A DNA stretch of 64,000 nt from JABMQB01 sp964575025 (GCA_964575025.1 CAZNPV010000006.1:1-64000); one strand, 5' to 3'. Shown: positions 50,959 to 60,819, counted from the stretch's first letter. Notes: generated by a model from the sequence alone, not told the origin. Made by a program: numbers and translations.

Positions 50959-52893
50959 ATGAAAAGAATATTTTTAACCGGTCTTTTGTTCGTGGGAGTA
51001 TTCTTTGGGTCAGCCCAGATTATTGAGCCGATTAAATGGACCTTTGATACGGAACAGAATGGAAAAGAAATAAATTTGCTTTTTAAAGCAACCATTGACA
51101 AGGGATGGCACCTGTACGATACATCGCTTCCGGAAGGAGGTCCTATTGCAACTCAGATCGTGTATGAAGATACCACCCTTTTTGAATTTGTGGGGGAGAT
51201 CCGGAATTCTCAGGAACCTGAAAAACATTTTGATCCTGCTTTTCAAATGGATGTTACCTATTTCACCCTGGAGGTTGTTTTTACACAGACCATAAAACTT
51301 ACATCGGAAGAACCGGTTAAAATACGGGGGTATGTACTTTTCATGGGGTGTAATGATGAAACCTGTCTGCCTCCCAATGAAGCGGATTTCTCTTTTGAAT
51401 TTAATTCCTCTTACGGTTCATCTTCCGGAGAAAGCACGGGAGGCACGATCGCTTCCGGCACACCGGGTTCGGCGACAGGCCAGGGGATCTGGGTTTTCCT
51501 GCTGATCTCCCTGCTTGCCGGTTTTGCATCCCTTCTTACACCCTGTGTATTTCCTATGATTCCCATGACGGTCTCGTTTTTTATGCGTGACCATGGGAAC
51601 AAAAAAAAAGCGATCGGATCGGCTCTCTTTTTCGGACTCTCAATAATTGCCATCTTTACCCTTTTGGGAGCTTTGTTTTCGTTGGGCGTATTCGGCCCTA
51701 ATGCAGGAAGTATATTGAGTACCCACTGGATACCGAATCTGATCTTTTTTATCTTATTTATCGTTTTTGCTCTTTCATTTTTTGGTGCCTTTGAGTTGGT
51801 ACTTCCTGGCAGTCTGGTGAATAAAGCCGATTCCAAAGCGGATAAGGGAGGTTTGGCAGGAGCGTTTTTTATGGCTCTTACAACGGTTATTGTTTCCTTC
51901 TCCTGCACGGGACCTTTTATCGGGGCTTTAATTATTGAAGCTGTTCAGGATGGGGGCCTGCGACCTTTGCTGGGTATGTTTTTCTATGGATTGGCTTTTG
52001 CTGCACCGTTTACCTTATTGGCTATATTCCCCTCTGCATTGAAAAAACTACCCAAATCAGGAGGTTGGTTAAATGCCGTAAAAGTAGTTTTTGCATTTAT
52101 TCTGCTGGCTTTTGGATTAAAATTCCTAAGCAATATTGATCAGGTGTATGGACTTGGAATTTTAAACCGTGAGCTATATCTGGCTATATGGATTGTGCTG
52201 TTTTTTATGTTAGGGTTATATCTATTGGGGAAAATCAGATTTTTGCATGACACCGAATTGCCGTATTTGGGTATTGGCAGGTTTTTATTGTCTGTAGTTG
52301 CATTTGTTTTCACCGTTTATCTGTTTACCGGTTTGTTGGGGGCTCCGTTGACAGCTGTTTCTGCATTGCTTCCTCCGGCAGGCAATCCCACCTATTCTTT
52401 GGATGCAATGCCCGCGAATCCCCGGCTTTCTTCCGGGGAGTTATGTGGGCCGGCACGGTATGCTAACAAACTTCACATGCCCCACAATCTTCCCGGGTAT
52501 TTTGATTTTAATCAGGGGATAACCTGTGCCAAAGAACAGAATAAGCCGGCTTTTGTTGTATTTAAAGGACATGCCTGTGCGAACTGCAAAAAAATGGAAA
52601 ATACTGTTTGGGCTGACCCGGTAAACAATAAACTCCTGGCGGATCATTTTGTGCTTATCGCTCTGTATACCGATGACCGTACTAAATTATCCGAAGAGGA
52701 GTGGATTACCTCAACAGTGGATGGAAAAGTGAAGAAGACGCTGGGAAAACTAAATCTGGATTTGCTCATAAAAAAATACAACACCAACAGCATTCCCTTT
52801 CATGTAATCATCTTGCCTGACGGTACAGAGTATTCATTGGGAGTAACTTTTGATAATGAGGAATTCCGGGATTTTATAAACCTGGGACTTTGA
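50959..52893 (+). CDS. dsbD: Thiol:disulphide interchange protein DsbD
   Basis: A 644-residue electron carrier that moves reducing power from cytoplasmic thioredoxin to the periplasm. It has a signal peptide (1-20), an N-terminal DsbD-alpha-like domain (about 25-150) with GCNDETCLPPNEADF, eight membrane helices (about 170-460) holding the redox Cys in LLTPCVFPMIPM and SFSCTGPFIG, and a C-terminal thioredoxin-like domain with HACANCKKME (CxxC near 535). Length is as expected. It starts 256 bases after rng and is followed by the hydrolase gene. Confidence 0.95.
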   Translation: MKRIFLTGLLFVGVFFGSAQIIEPIKWTFDTEQNGKEINLLFKATIDKGWHLYDTSLPEGGPIATQIVYEDTTLFEFVGEIRNSQEPEKHFDPAFQMDVTYFTLEVVFTQTIKLTSEEPVKIRGYVLFMGCNDETCLPPNEADFSFEFNSSYGSSSGESTGGTIASGTPGSATGQGIWVFLLISLLAGFASLLTPCVFPMIPMTVSFFMRDHGNKKKAIGSALFFGLSIIAIFTLLGALFSLGVFGPNAGSILSTHWIPNLIFFILFIVFALSFFGAFELVLPGSLVNKADSKADKGGLAGAFFMALTTVIVSFSCTGPFIGALIIEAVQDGGLRPLLGMFFYGLAFAAPFTLLAIFPSALKKLPKSGGWLNAVKVVFAFILLAFGLKFLSNIDQVYGLGILNRELYLAIWIVLFFMLGLYLLGKIRFLHDTELPYLGIGRFLLSVVAFVFTVYLFTGLLGAPLTAVSALLPPAGNPTYSLDAMPANPRLSSGELCGPARYANKLHMPHNLPGYFDFNQGITCAKEQNKPAFVVFKGHACANCKKMENTVWADPVNNKLLADHFVLIALYTDDRTKLSEEEWITSTVDGKVKKTLGKLNLDLLIKKYNTNSIPFHVIILPDGTEYSLGVTFDNEEFRDFINLGL

Positions 52894-52937
52894 ATTCCGG
52901 GGAATTATTTATAATTTAATCGTTAAAACTGGTTGCT

Positions 52938-53576
52938 ATGAACATCAAAAATGTTTTATTCTGGAATGTGGATACCCAGAACGATTTCATGAATCCAGAC
53001 GGGAAGTTGTATGCACCCGGGGCAGAAGAGATCAAGGATAATTTAAAAATTATAACCCGCCTTGCCAGAAAAAAAAGAATCCGGGTAATCAACACCGCAG
53101 ATTATCACTATATAAATTCACCGGAACTGGATAAAAACCCTGATTTTAAGAATACCTTCCCTGAACATTGCATGGCGGGCTCTGAAGGAGCTGAGTATAT
53201 TAAAGAAACAAAACCGGTCAATCCGATCATTTTTGACTGGGATAAGGAGTACCTGATTTCCAATGGGATGCTCGATATAACAGGGCATAAGGATTTTGTA
53301 ATCCGCAAAGATGCCTTTGATGCTTTTTCAGGAAATCCCTATACCGAAGCCATTCTGAAAATTCTGGATCCTGAAATGGTTTTTGTTTATGGGGTTTATA
53401 CCAATGTATGCGTCGATTATGCAGTAGAGGGATTGGCAAAAAGAGTAAAAGATGTAACGGTTATACGAGATGCGATCAAAGAATTGCCAGGCATTGAACC
53501 CCCATTTGATAAATGGGAAAAACTGAATGTAAAAATGATCAACACAGCGGACCTTGTGGAAATGTTTACCTGCTAA
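52938..53576 (+). CDS. Nicotinamidase-like cysteine hydrolase (isochorismatase superfamily)
   Basis: A 212-residue cytoplasmic hydrolase with the Asp-Lys-Cys triad: WNVDTQNDFMNP (Asp12), VIRKDAFDAF (Lys, near 120) and YGVYTNVCVDYAVEG (Cys, near 159). Metal ligands are in NTADYHY and FPEHCMAGSEGAEYI, which match the DWH and PHCVQGTPGA blocks of PncA. This strongly suggests deamidation of nicotinamide or a close amide. It lies 44 bases after dsbD. A second possibility is a broader amidase. Confidence 0.87.
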   Translation: MNIKNVLFWNVDTQNDFMNPDGKLYAPGAEEIKDNLKIITRLARKKRIRVINTADYHYINSPELDKNPDFKNTFPEHCMAGSEGAEYIKETKPVNPIIFDWDKEYLISNGMLDITGHKDFVIRKDAFDAFSGNPYTEAILKILDPEMVFVYGVYTNVCVDYAVEGLAKRVKDVTVIRDAIKELPGIEPPFDKWEKLNVKMINTADLVEMFTC

Positions 53577-53579
53577 GGG

Positions 53580-54260
53580 TTATTCTATGGGGTGTCTTTT
53601 CTTGTATTCAGCAATCAGTAATTCGCTTTTTTTGATCGATTGCTGAAGCCATTCAAGCTTCAGGGATTCTTTTTCCTCCGGAGTTAATTCCCAGTTAATC
53701 TTTTTTGATTTGCGTAATTTTTCTGTAAGGCTATGCAGAATGATGGCAGCAGAAACAGAGATATTCAGACTTTCGGTAAATCCAACCATTGGAATATTCA
53801 GGAATTCATCTGCTTCTTCCAGGATATTCTCTGAGATTCCCGGCATCTCAGAACCAAAAACCAAGGCTGTTTTTCCTGTTGAGAGGTCGAAGTTTTCAAG
53901 AAGGGTATCATGGGTATGGGGGGAAGTAGCAACGATCCTGTATCCTTCTGCCTTCAGAGCACGGAGGGCTTCCTTGCTGTTGTTGTTTTTCCGGTTGTGT
54001 TTTTTTAAGGTAAGCCACCTGGCTGAACCGAGTTCCACATGAGGATTCAGGATAAACTGATTCCTGTTTTCAATAATGTGCACATCCTGGATTCCGAAGC
54101 AATCACAGGAACGCAGCACTGCACTGGCATTCTGGGGCTGGTAAATATCTTCCAGCACAACGGTTATATAGCGGGTTCTGAATGTAAGAACTTTATCAAA
54201 AAGAACCAGCCTTTCCCGGGTTACATAACCCGATAAATACTCCGTTATCTTCTTTTCCAT
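53580..54260 (-). CDS. trmH: TrmH-family tRNA/rRNA 2'-O-methyltransferase (SpoU)
   Basis: A 226-residue SPOUT methyltransferase with S-adenosyl-methionine bound in a trefoil knot. The three SpoU motifs are present: NASAVLRSCDCFGIQDVHIIE, TALVFGSEMPGISENIL and IPMVGFTESLNISVSAAIILHSL. The nature resembles TrmH, which methylates G18 of tRNA. ATG 54260 gives MEKKITEYLSGYVTRERL, as in relatives; the longer frame is not needed. It is convergent with the hydrolase gene and follows the second HU gene by 81 bases. Confidence 0.93.
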   Translation of the reverse strand: MEKKITEYLSGYVTRERLVLFDKVLTFRTRYITVVLEDIYQPQNASAVLRSCDCFGIQDVHIIENRNQFILNPHVELGSARWLTLKKHNRKNNNSKEALRALKAEGYRIVATSPHTHDTLLENFDLSTGKTALVFGSEMPGISENILEEADEFLNIPMVGFTESLNISVSAAIILHSLTEKLRKSKKINWELTPEEKESLKLEWLQQSIKKSELLIAEYKKRHPIE

Positions 54261-54341
54261 GGAATGGTTTATGAGGAAAAAACCACAAAAAAGGGAAGCG
54301 TTGCAAGCCTCCCTTTCCTGAAATTCGTTTGCGTAAATCAA

Positions 54342-54614
54342 TTATGAAACAACGTTTCCGAGTTCGGCTCCAGGTTTAAATTTAACTACCTTTTTAGCAG
54401 CAATTTGAATTTCTTTACCTGTTTGTGGATTTCTGCCTGTTCTGGCACTTCTTTCAGATACTGAAAATGAACCAAATCCAATGAGAGCTACACGGTCACC
54501 GCCCTTAAGAGCGTCAGTTGTTGCACCAACAAAAGCATCCAGTGCTTTTTTTGCATCGGCTTTTGTTAATCCGGCTTTGTCAGCCATTGCATCAATTAAT
54601 TGTGCTTTATTCAT
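54342..54614 (-). CDS. HU-family DNA-binding protein
   Basis: A 90-residue nucleoid protein with the complete HU pattern: MNKAQLIDAMADKAGLTKADAKKALDAF, GGDRVALIGFGSFSVSERSARTGRNPQTGKEIQIAAKKVVKFKPGAEL (key points GFGSFSV, RNPQTG, KFKPG). The GRNPQTG arm tip distinguishes it from the IHF-like HU at 48646. It binds and bends DNA. The trmH gene follows on the same strand. Confidence 0.97.
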   Translation of the reverse strand: MNKAQLIDAMADKAGLTKADAKKALDAFVGATTDALKGGDRVALIGFGSFSVSERSARTGRNPQTGKEIQIAAKKVVKFKPGAELGNVVS

Positions 54615-54841
54615 ACGATAAAAATTTAAAAAATTAATTAAGTTGTTGAAAATAAGTACGTAAGTTCGTCAAGTTGTTTATTTTATTTTATTTTTTTACA
54701 AATTAATGAGTTTTGAAACATCAATAAAATCAATAGTTGCAGCTATTTTTATGCGTACACTAAATTCTGAAATTCCTTTTAAATATGCAACCTTGAAGCC
54801 CTTTTTTTTTCAGTAACCTCAATATTTTTTATTAAACGTTT

Positions 54842-54870
54842 TTTGTGTTTTGAAAAATATCCTACTTTTG
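54842..54870 (+). promoter_or_regulatory. Bacteroidota-type promoter of tRNA-Ser
   Basis: TTTG (54842-54845) and TACTTTTG (54863-54870) fit the TTTG and TAnnTTTG consensus with a 17-base spacer. The tRNA starts 8 bases after the -7 box. Confidence 0.6.
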
Positions 54871-54878
54871 TCGCGCCC

Positions 54879-54963
54879 GGAGAGATGGCAGAGTGGTCGA
54901 ATGCGGCGGTCTTGAAAACCGTTGTACCGTGAGGTACCGGGGGTTCGAATCCCTCTCTCTCCG
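54879..54963 (+). tRNA. tRNA-Ser, anticodon TGA
   Basis: An 85-base tRNA with a long variable arm: acceptor GGAGAGA paired with TCTCTCC, anticodon loop CTTGAAA with anticodon TGA (codon UCA), variable stem GTACC/GGTAC around the loop and T arm GGGGG-TTCGAAT-CCCTC. Discriminator G; CCA is not encoded. Confidence 0.94.
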
Positions 54964-55086
54964 CAACAAAATTACCGGGATGTCCCTGTGGAGATTGTTT
55001 CATCCTGGTTGTTAATAAGTTTTTTCCCGGCGATCATTCTAACGGGGGGTAGTGAAAAAAATATTCAGTATCTGGCCCTGAATTCG

Positions 55087-55094
55087 TATATTTG
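55087..55094 (+). promoter_or_regulatory. Bacteroidota-type -7 box before tRNA-Trp
   Basis: TATATTTG matches TAnnTTTG and lies 14 bases before the tRNA. No clear -33 TTTG at the usual spacing. Confidence 0.55.
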
Positions 55095-55108
55095 TGATCG
55101 TTTAAAAT

Positions 55109-55181
55109 ACGGGTGTAGCTCAGTTGGTAGAGCACTGGTCTCCAAAACCAGGTGTCGGGCGTTCGAGTCGCTCCTCCCGTG
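55109..55181 (+). tRNA. tRNA-Trp, anticodon CCA
   Basis: A 73-base cloverleaf: acceptor ACGGGTG with CTCCCGT (a U6-U67 mismatch), anticodon stem CTGGT/ACCAG with loop CTCCAAA (anticodon CCA, codon UGG) and T arm GGGCG-TTCGAGT-CGCTC. CCA tail not encoded. Confidence 0.94.
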
Positions 55182-55186
55182 CTTGC

Positions 55187-55214
55187 AAAGTTGCCTGAGG
55201 GCAGCTTTTTTTTT
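55187..55214 (+). terminator. Terminator after tRNA-Trp
   Basis: AAAGTTGCC and GGCAGCTTT make a 9-bp stem (one G-T pair) with loop TGAG, followed by a T run. It starts 6 bases after the tRNA. Confidence 0.85.
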
Positions 55215-55239
55215 GTTCCGGAATCATCTTAAGGCCCCT

Positions 55240-57060
55240 TTATATCATCTGCATCTCATACAGTTTTTTGTAGCGTCCTTTTGATTGCAGAAGTTTTTCA
55301 TGCGTTCCTTGTTCCACCATTTGACCTTTGTGGAGAACACAAATCATGTCTGCATTCCGGATGGTTGAAAGACGGTGTGCAATTACAAGTGAAGTCCTGT
55401 TTTCCATAAGATGGCTTAAGGCATCCTGAACCAGTTTTTCCGATTCGGTATCCAGTGCCGATGTGGCTTCATCCAGAATCAATATCGGGGGATTGCTTAA
55501 AATGGCCCGGGCTATGGATATGCGTTGTTTCTGCCCGCCTGAAAGTTTATCTCCCCGGTCACCAATGATTGTTTCATACCCGTTTTCGGATTCCATGATA
55601 AAGTCATGGGCATTGGCAATTTTTGCAGCATTCACCACTTCTTCAGCACTGGTCTTATCTACCCCGAAAGCGATGTTGTTGTATATGGTGTCGTTAAAAA
55701 GAATGGGATCCTGGTTTACATTGCCGATGAACTTTCGCAGGCTTTTTAATTTCATATCGCGTATGTCGGTTCCGTCGATCAGGATCTGCCCTTCAGTGAC
55801 GTCCCAGAATCGTGGCAACAGGTCAACCATGGTTGATTTACCGCTTCCCGACTGCCCGACCAATGCTATGGTTTTTCCCTTTTTGATCTCCAGCGATATA
55901 TTTTTCAGTACTTTAATGGAATCATAGGAAAAGGATACATTCCGGTATTCTATCTTGTCTTTAAAAGGTCCGGGAGTGATGGCATCCGGTTTTTCGACAA
56001 TGTTTGAACGGGCATCCAGGATCCGGTCAATCCGGTGCATCGATGCCATTCCTTTCTCTACACTATACAGAGCCTGTGAAAAAGCTTTGGCGGGATTGAT
56101 AATGCTGTAAAAGAAAACCAGATACCCGATAAATTCAGCTGCCGACAATGAACCTTCATTATGCAGGATCAATTTTCCTCCGTACCAGAGAACGATAACC
56201 ATTGTGATGGTGCCCAGAAATTCGCTCATGGGATGGGCCAGATGACGCCGCCACATGAGCTGGTTCATGATTAACAGGTAGTTGTGGTTTTCTTTTTCGA
56301 AACGTCGGGAGGATTTCTTTTCCCCGTTGAAGGCTTTGATGACCCGTAACCCGGACAGGTCTTCTTCAATGATTGACAGAATTTCTCCCAGTTTGTTTTG
56401 TCCGCGGCCTGACTGCTTTTTAAGGCTGCGGCCTATCCTGCCAATAATAAAACCTGCCAGCGGCATCAGAACAAGAACAAAAAGGGTCAGCGACCAACTC
56501 ATATAAACCATGACCGTTAATGAGATGATGATAATGACCGGATTCTTAAACATCATCTCCAGGGAGTTCATGATCGAATTTTCCACCTCCTGAACATCCC
56601 CTGTCATCCGGGCTATGATGTCACCCTTTTTTTCATCTGAAAAATACCCCAGGGGTAAACTCAGTATTTTCGTATATATTAAGGAACGAATATCCCGTAC
56701 AACTCCGTTTCTGAGGGCGATCATTTTAAAACTGGCCAGGTAGGCAAAACCTACTTTCAGCAATACAGCAAGGATGATAAAAATTCCAATATAGACCAGT
56801 GCTGTCTGTTGTCCTGATTTTTCAATGACCTGGCTTATATAGTAATTCACATTGGATGTGATGGATTCCAGTGAAAAGGCTAAATCGGTTTTTGTGTAAA
56901 TCATCTCCCTTGCACCAAACAGGATTTCAAGAGCCGGAATCATAAGTCCAAACGAGAAAGCCCCGAAAATGGCACTCAGAAGGTTGAAAAGAAAATTCAG
57001 AACAACTTTCCCTTTATAGGGAGGAATAAAACGTTTTATAAGCAATAAAAACTCTTTCAT
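55240..57060 (-). CDS. MsbA-like ABC exporter (permease-ATPase fusion)
   Basis: A 606-residue half-transporter. Six transmembrane helices lie at about 20-40, 80-105, 160-190, 195-215, 270-300 and 310-330. The ATPase part has Walker A GQSGSGKST, Q-loop NVNQDPILFND, signature LSGGQKQRISIARAIL and Walker B ILILDEATSALD, followed by the H-loop IAHRLST. It resembles MsbA/LmrA exporters and likely flips lipids or exports drugs as a homodimer. It starts 22 bases after purB on the same strand and is probably in its operon. Confidence 0.94.
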   Translation of the reverse strand: MKEFLLLIKRFIPPYKGKVVLNFLFNLLSAIFGAFSFGLMIPALEILFGAREMIYTKTDLAFSLESITSNVNYYISQVIEKSGQQTALVYIGIFIILAVLLKVGFAYLASFKMIALRNGVVRDIRSLIYTKILSLPLGYFSDEKKGDIIARMTGDVQEVENSIMNSLEMMFKNPVIIIISLTVMVYMSWSLTLFVLVLMPLAGFIIGRIGRSLKKQSGRGQNKLGEILSIIEEDLSGLRVIKAFNGEKKSSRRFEKENHNYLLIMNQLMWRRHLAHPMSEFLGTITMVIVLWYGGKLILHNEGSLSAAEFIGYLVFFYSIINPAKAFSQALYSVEKGMASMHRIDRILDARSNIVEKPDAITPGPFKDKIEYRNVSFSYDSIKVLKNISLEIKKGKTIALVGQSGSGKSTMVDLLPRFWDVTEGQILIDGTDIRDMKLKSLRKFIGNVNQDPILFNDTIYNNIAFGVDKTSAEEVVNAAKIANAHDFIMESENGYETIIGDRGDKLSGGQKQRISIARAILSNPPILILDEATSALDTESEKLVQDALSHLMENRTSLVIAHRLSTIRNADMICVLHKGQMVEQGTHEKLLQSKGRYKKLYEMQMI

Positions 57061-57082
57061 AGCAGGTGCCTTGTAAAAGGTA

Positions 57083-58429
57083 CTAAAAAATACCTGTATA
57101 GTTGTGGGGTGTAATTTTTTTTAGTTCGTTTTTTACATCCCCGGAAACAGGAAGGTTGTCCACAAAATTTCTTATGGTCTGCCGGTCAACGGCTTTTCTT
57201 GTACGGGTCAGCTCTTTCAGGGCTTCATAGGGATTGGGGTATTTCTCCCGCCGAAGTATGGTCTGGATTGCTTCCCCCACTACTGCCCAGTTGTTTTCCA
57301 GGTCCTGATGAATAGCCGGGGCATTAATGCGTAATTTGTTCAATCCCTGGAGGGCTGATTTGAACGCCAGCAAGGTATGGGCAAAAGGAACACCGATAAA
57401 GCGGGTTACAGTGGAATCAGTAAGATCGCGCTGCATCCTTGAGACCGGCAATACAGATGAGAGGTGTTCAAAAGAGGCATTGGCAATACCAAGATTTCCT
57501 TCCGAGTTTTCAAAATCAATGGGATTTACTTTATGGGGCATTGTCGATGATCCTACTTCTCCCTTTTTAATTTTTTGCGTAAAATAATTCAGTGAGATGT
57601 AAGTCCAGATATCCCGGTTCATATCCATAAGGATGGTATTGATCCTTTTCAGGGTATCAAAGATAGCCCCGTAATCATCGTAATGGGCTATCTGGGTGGT
57701 GTATTGGGAACGTTCAATTCCCAGTGTTTCCTTCAGGAACCGGTTGGCAAAACCTGCCCAGTCAACCTGAGGATAGGCAGCAACATGGGCATTAAAATTG
57801 CCGGTAGCTCCTCCAAATTTGCCGAAACACGGCAGGGCTTTCAGCTGGGTCAGTTGAACGGTAATGCGTTCATGGAAAACCATCAGTTCTTTGCCGACTT
57901 TGGTTGGTGAGGCAGGCTGTCCATGCGTTCTGGCTAACATCGGTATAGCCATCCATTCCCTGGCCAGTTCCCTGATTTTTTTCATCAGTTCCTTCAACGC
58001 AGGATAATAGGAACGATCAAGTGCTTCGTGAATAGACAACGGAAGAGCTGTGTTGTTGATATCCTGTGAGGTCAGTCCAAAATGAATAAATTCCCTGTAT
58101 TCTCCCAGTCCCAGGGTATCAAATTTTTCCTTAAGAAAATATTCCACTGCCTTTACATCGTGGTTCGTACTTTCCTCGATCTCTTTGACTCTCTCTGCAT
58201 CTCTGAGACTGAAATTTTTATGTATAGCCCTGAGTTTTTCTATATCAGAAGTGCCAAACCCCTTGAGTTGTGGAAGTGGTATTTTGCTAAGCGCAATAAA
58301 ATATTCAATTTCCACAAAAGCCCGGTATCTGATCAGTGCATATTCACTGAAATAATCTGCCAGTTCTTTTACTTTGTTCCGGTACCTGCCATCGACAGGT
58401 GAAATGGCTGTTAGCATTTCCTGTTTCAT
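57083..58429 (-). CDS. purB: Adenylosuccinate lyase
   Basis: A 448-residue cytoplasmic enzyme of purine synthesis that cleaves adenylosuccinate and SAICAR. Conserved regions: SPVDGRYRNKVKELADYFSEYALIRYR at the start, FIHFGLTSQDINNTA (about 117-131), ARTHGQPASPTKVGKE (about 168-183) and the signature VGSSTMPHKVNPIDFENSEGN (about 288-308, shown as SSTMPHKVNPIDFE). It belongs to the PurB branch with the longer N-terminus. It is divergent from mqnA. Confidence 0.97.
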   Translation of the reverse strand: MKQEMLTAISPVDGRYRNKVKELADYFSEYALIRYRAFVEIEYFIALSKIPLPQLKGFGTSDIEKLRAIHKNFSLRDAERVKEIEESTNHDVKAVEYFLKEKFDTLGLGEYREFIHFGLTSQDINNTALPLSIHEALDRSYYPALKELMKKIRELAREWMAIPMLARTHGQPASPTKVGKELMVFHERITVQLTQLKALPCFGKFGGATGNFNAHVAAYPQVDWAGFANRFLKETLGIERSQYTTQIAHYDDYGAIFDTLKRINTILMDMNRDIWTYISLNYFTQKIKKGEVGSSTMPHKVNPIDFENSEGNLGIANASFEHLSSVLPVSRMQRDLTDSTVTRFIGVPFAHTLLAFKSALQGLNKLRINAPAIHQDLENNWAVVGEAIQTILRREKYPNPYEALKELTRTRKAVDRQTIRNFVDNLPVSGDVKNELKKITPHNYTGIF

Positions 58430-58653
58430 CCGTTAAATGTTTTCGTTTTTAGAAAATCAGCTGCTAAATTATCTGGTTCGATACATTATCATATAGAACC
58501 CGTCATAGTTCGTACGCACAAATTTAGCAAAATAAGATGTATAACATTTTTAAGGAGATGATATTATTCCATATTCAGATGGGAATTAAATTTGTAATTT
58601 TACAGATTAATGAGTATCACCTGTAAAATTATAGCAAGAAAGATACATTGTGG

Positions 58654-59415
58654 ATGGAAAAGATAAATGTTTCGAGTGTATCCTACCTGAACAGCAAGCC
58701 TTTTGTGTATGGTTTATCAAAACCCGGGTTGAAGCATAAAATCGAACTACGTATGGATGTGCCCTCAGAAGTGGCATCCAGGCTTGAATCAGGGGAGGCA
58801 GACATCGGATTGGTTCCGGTAGCGGCCTTGCTTGACAATGAAAAACTGGAAATTATTGCCGATGAATGCATCGGAACAGTCGGTAAGGTGCGGACGGTCG
58901 TTTTAGCCAGCGAAGTTGCGCTGGATGATATTGAAACAATATTGATGGATTACCAGTCACGTACCTCTGTACTACTGGCCAGAGTTCTGGCTAAGTTTTA
59001 CTGGAAAAGAACCTTCCGCTGGGAAGATACCCGTTCCGGCTTTGAAAAGGATCAGATAAAGGGGAGGACAGCCGGTGTTGTAATAGGTGACAGAGTCTTT
59101 AATATAGAAGGGAAGTACGCATATATCTATGACCTGAGTACCGAATGGTTGAAATTTACCGGCCTGCCCTTTGTTTTTGCCGTATGGGCTGCAAACAAAC
59201 CCTTGAAGGAATCGTTTATTAAAGAATTTACCCTGGCATTGGGCTCTGAAATGAACAATATGGAAAGGATTGCCTCCCTTGAAAAAGAGTATTATCCGGA
59301 TGTTGATATTTTTGTGTATCTTACGGATAATATTCATTTTAAAATGGATGAAGGGATGCGGAAAGGGATGACGTTGTTTTTAGATATGGCAAAGAAACTG
59401 AACACAAATGAATAA
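58654..59415 (+). CDS. mqnA: Chorismate dehydratase of the futalosine menaquinone pathway
   Basis: A 253-residue MqnA that converts chorismate to 3-enolpyruvylbenzoate, the first step of the futalosine route to menaquinone. Family features are VSYLNSKPFVYGL, SGEADIGLVPVAALLD, SRTSVLLARVL and GDRVFN with TGLPFVFAVWA. I chose ATG 58654 because the upstream TTG/GTG-like codons add two residues only. The other mqn genes are not in the window. It is followed by the NfeD gene after 9 bases. Confidence 0.94.
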   Translation: MEKINVSSVSYLNSKPFVYGLSKPGLKHKIELRMDVPSEVASRLESGEADIGLVPVAALLDNEKLEIIADECIGTVGKVRTVVLASEVALDDIETILMDYQSRTSVLLARVLAKFYWKRTFRWEDTRSGFEKDQIKGRTAGVVIGDRVFNIEGKYAYIYDLSTEWLKFTGLPFVFAVWAANKPLKESFIKEFTLALGSEMNNMERIASLEKEYYPDVDIFVYLTDNIHFKMDEGMRKGMTLFLDMAKKLNTNE

Positions 59416-59424
59416 ATTTTACAT

Positions 59425-60819
59425 ATGAAGAGGTTTGTGTTTTTTCCCATGCTTTTCTTTTTTTTCTATGGGATCGGTCAATCCTCAGAGAGGAACGAAA
59501 AGCTGGTTTATAAGCTTACTATACAGAAGGAAATAACAGAGGCAACCTGGAGACAGGTGAAACAGGCATTTTCTCAGGCTGACACGTTGGAAGCGGATGT
59601 TTTTCTGATTCATATGAATACGTATGGAGGAGTAGTTCAGAGTGCTGATTCCATACGTACCAGGATTCTTGCGAGTGATTTGCCGGTATATGTATTTATT
59701 GACAATAATGCAGCATCTGCAGGAGCGCTGATAAGCATTGCCTGCGACAGCATTTACATGCGACCCGGTTCGAGTATTGGGGCAGTTACCGTAGTGAACC
59801 AAACCGGCGAAGCAATGCCCGACAAGTACCAGTCGTACATGCGTTCCACAATGCGCGCTACTGCAGAAGCCAAGGGAAAGGATACCATCATTACAGCTGC
59901 TGATACGGTTTACAGATGGCGGCGTGATCCGCTTATCGCTGAAGCGATGGTGGATGAAAGGGTTTACATTGAAGGTATTTCCGATTCAGGGCAGGTGCTT
60001 ACATTTACCCCCATGGAGGCCATTGAAAACGGATTTTGTGAAGGAATAGCTGAAAATATTCCGGAAGTTCTTAAGCAAGTGGGTATCGAAGCGTATACCC
60101 TGGTTTCGTATGAACCTTCATGGTTAGAAAAAATCATCGGTTTTCTTGTACTTCCCGTCGTATCAGGCATCCTGATTATGGCCATCATTGGCGGTATTTA
60201 TTTCGAATTGCAATCGCCGGGAATTGGGTTTCCCCTGGGAGTTGCGATCCTGGCAACTGTTCTTTATTTTGCTCCCCTCTACCTGGAAGGTCTGGCTGCC
60301 AACTGGGAAATTCTGGTATTTCTTGCCGGACTCATTCTGATTGCTGTGGAAATGTTTGTATTGCCCGGATTTGGAGTTGCAGGAATAGTGGGTATGCTGC
60401 TGGTTTTTTCAGGCTTGGTCCTCAGCCTGGTCGACAATGTCCGGTTTAATTTCGAAACCGTAGATTCTTCCCGCCTTGGAACGGCTCTGTTAACGGTCGT
60501 CCTTTCTGTTTTTGCGGGTTTTATCACAGCTCTTTACCTTGGGAAAAGGCTGTTTACCGCCCGTTCCGGTTTATTTCGGAATTTCTCCCTGAAGAAAACT
60601 GAGAACGCAGCAGATGGTTACCTTAGTGTGGAATCCTCCATGCTTACACTCAAAGGAAAAAAGGGAGTGGCAAGAACAGTTTTGCGCCCCTCCGGAAAAG
60701 TAATCATTGACGATGAATACTACGACGCCATGGCTGAAAACGGGTATATTGAAAAAGATGACCCGATCGTGGTAACGCGCATTGAGGCTACACAGCTTTA
60801 TGTGGAAAAATTATCCTGA
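59425..60819 (+). CDS. NfeD-family membrane protein with N-terminal ClpP-like serine protease domain (long form)
   Basis: A 464-residue long-form NfeD. A signal peptide (1-19) precedes a ClpP/crotonase-fold protease domain with NNAASAGALISIACDSIYM (catalytic Ser in the ASAGA elbow near 98) and MRPGSSIGAVTVV. Four or five membrane helices lie around residues 240-375, and the C-terminal part is a soluble OB-like NfeD domain (LKGKKGVARTVLRPSGKVIIDDEYYDAMAENGYI). Long NfeD proteins process stomatin-like partners; no stomatin gene is seen next to it. It follows mqnA by 9 bases and may share its transcript. Confidence 0.92.
   Translation: MKRFVFFPMLFFFFYGIGQSSERNEKLVYKLTIQKEITEATWRQVKQAFSQADTLEADVFLIHMNTYGGVVQSADSIRTRILASDLPVYVFIDNNAASAGALISIACDSIYMRPGSSIGAVTVVNQTGEAMPDKYQSYMRSTMRATAEAKGKDTIITAADTVYRWRRDPLIAEAMVDERVYIEGISDSGQVLTFTPMEAIENGFCEGIAENIPEVLKQVGIEAYTLVSYEPSWLEKIIGFLVLPVVSGILIMAIIGGIYFELQSPGIGFPLGVAILATVLYFAPLYLEGLAANWEILVFLAGLILIAVEMFVLPGFGVAGIVGMLLVFSGLVLSLVDNVRFNFETVDSSRLGTALLTVVLSVFAGFITALYLGKRLFTARSGLFRNFSLKKTENAADGYLSVESSMLTLKGKKGVARTVLRPSGKVIIDDEYYDAMAENGYIEKDDPIVVTRIEATQLYVEKLS

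Noticed and set aside
55109..55181. tRNA-Trp as a degenerate copy because of its U6-U67 mismatch
   Set aside because: All other arms are intact and, as I recall, related tRNA-Trp genes have the same mismatch. A terminator and -7 box surround it.
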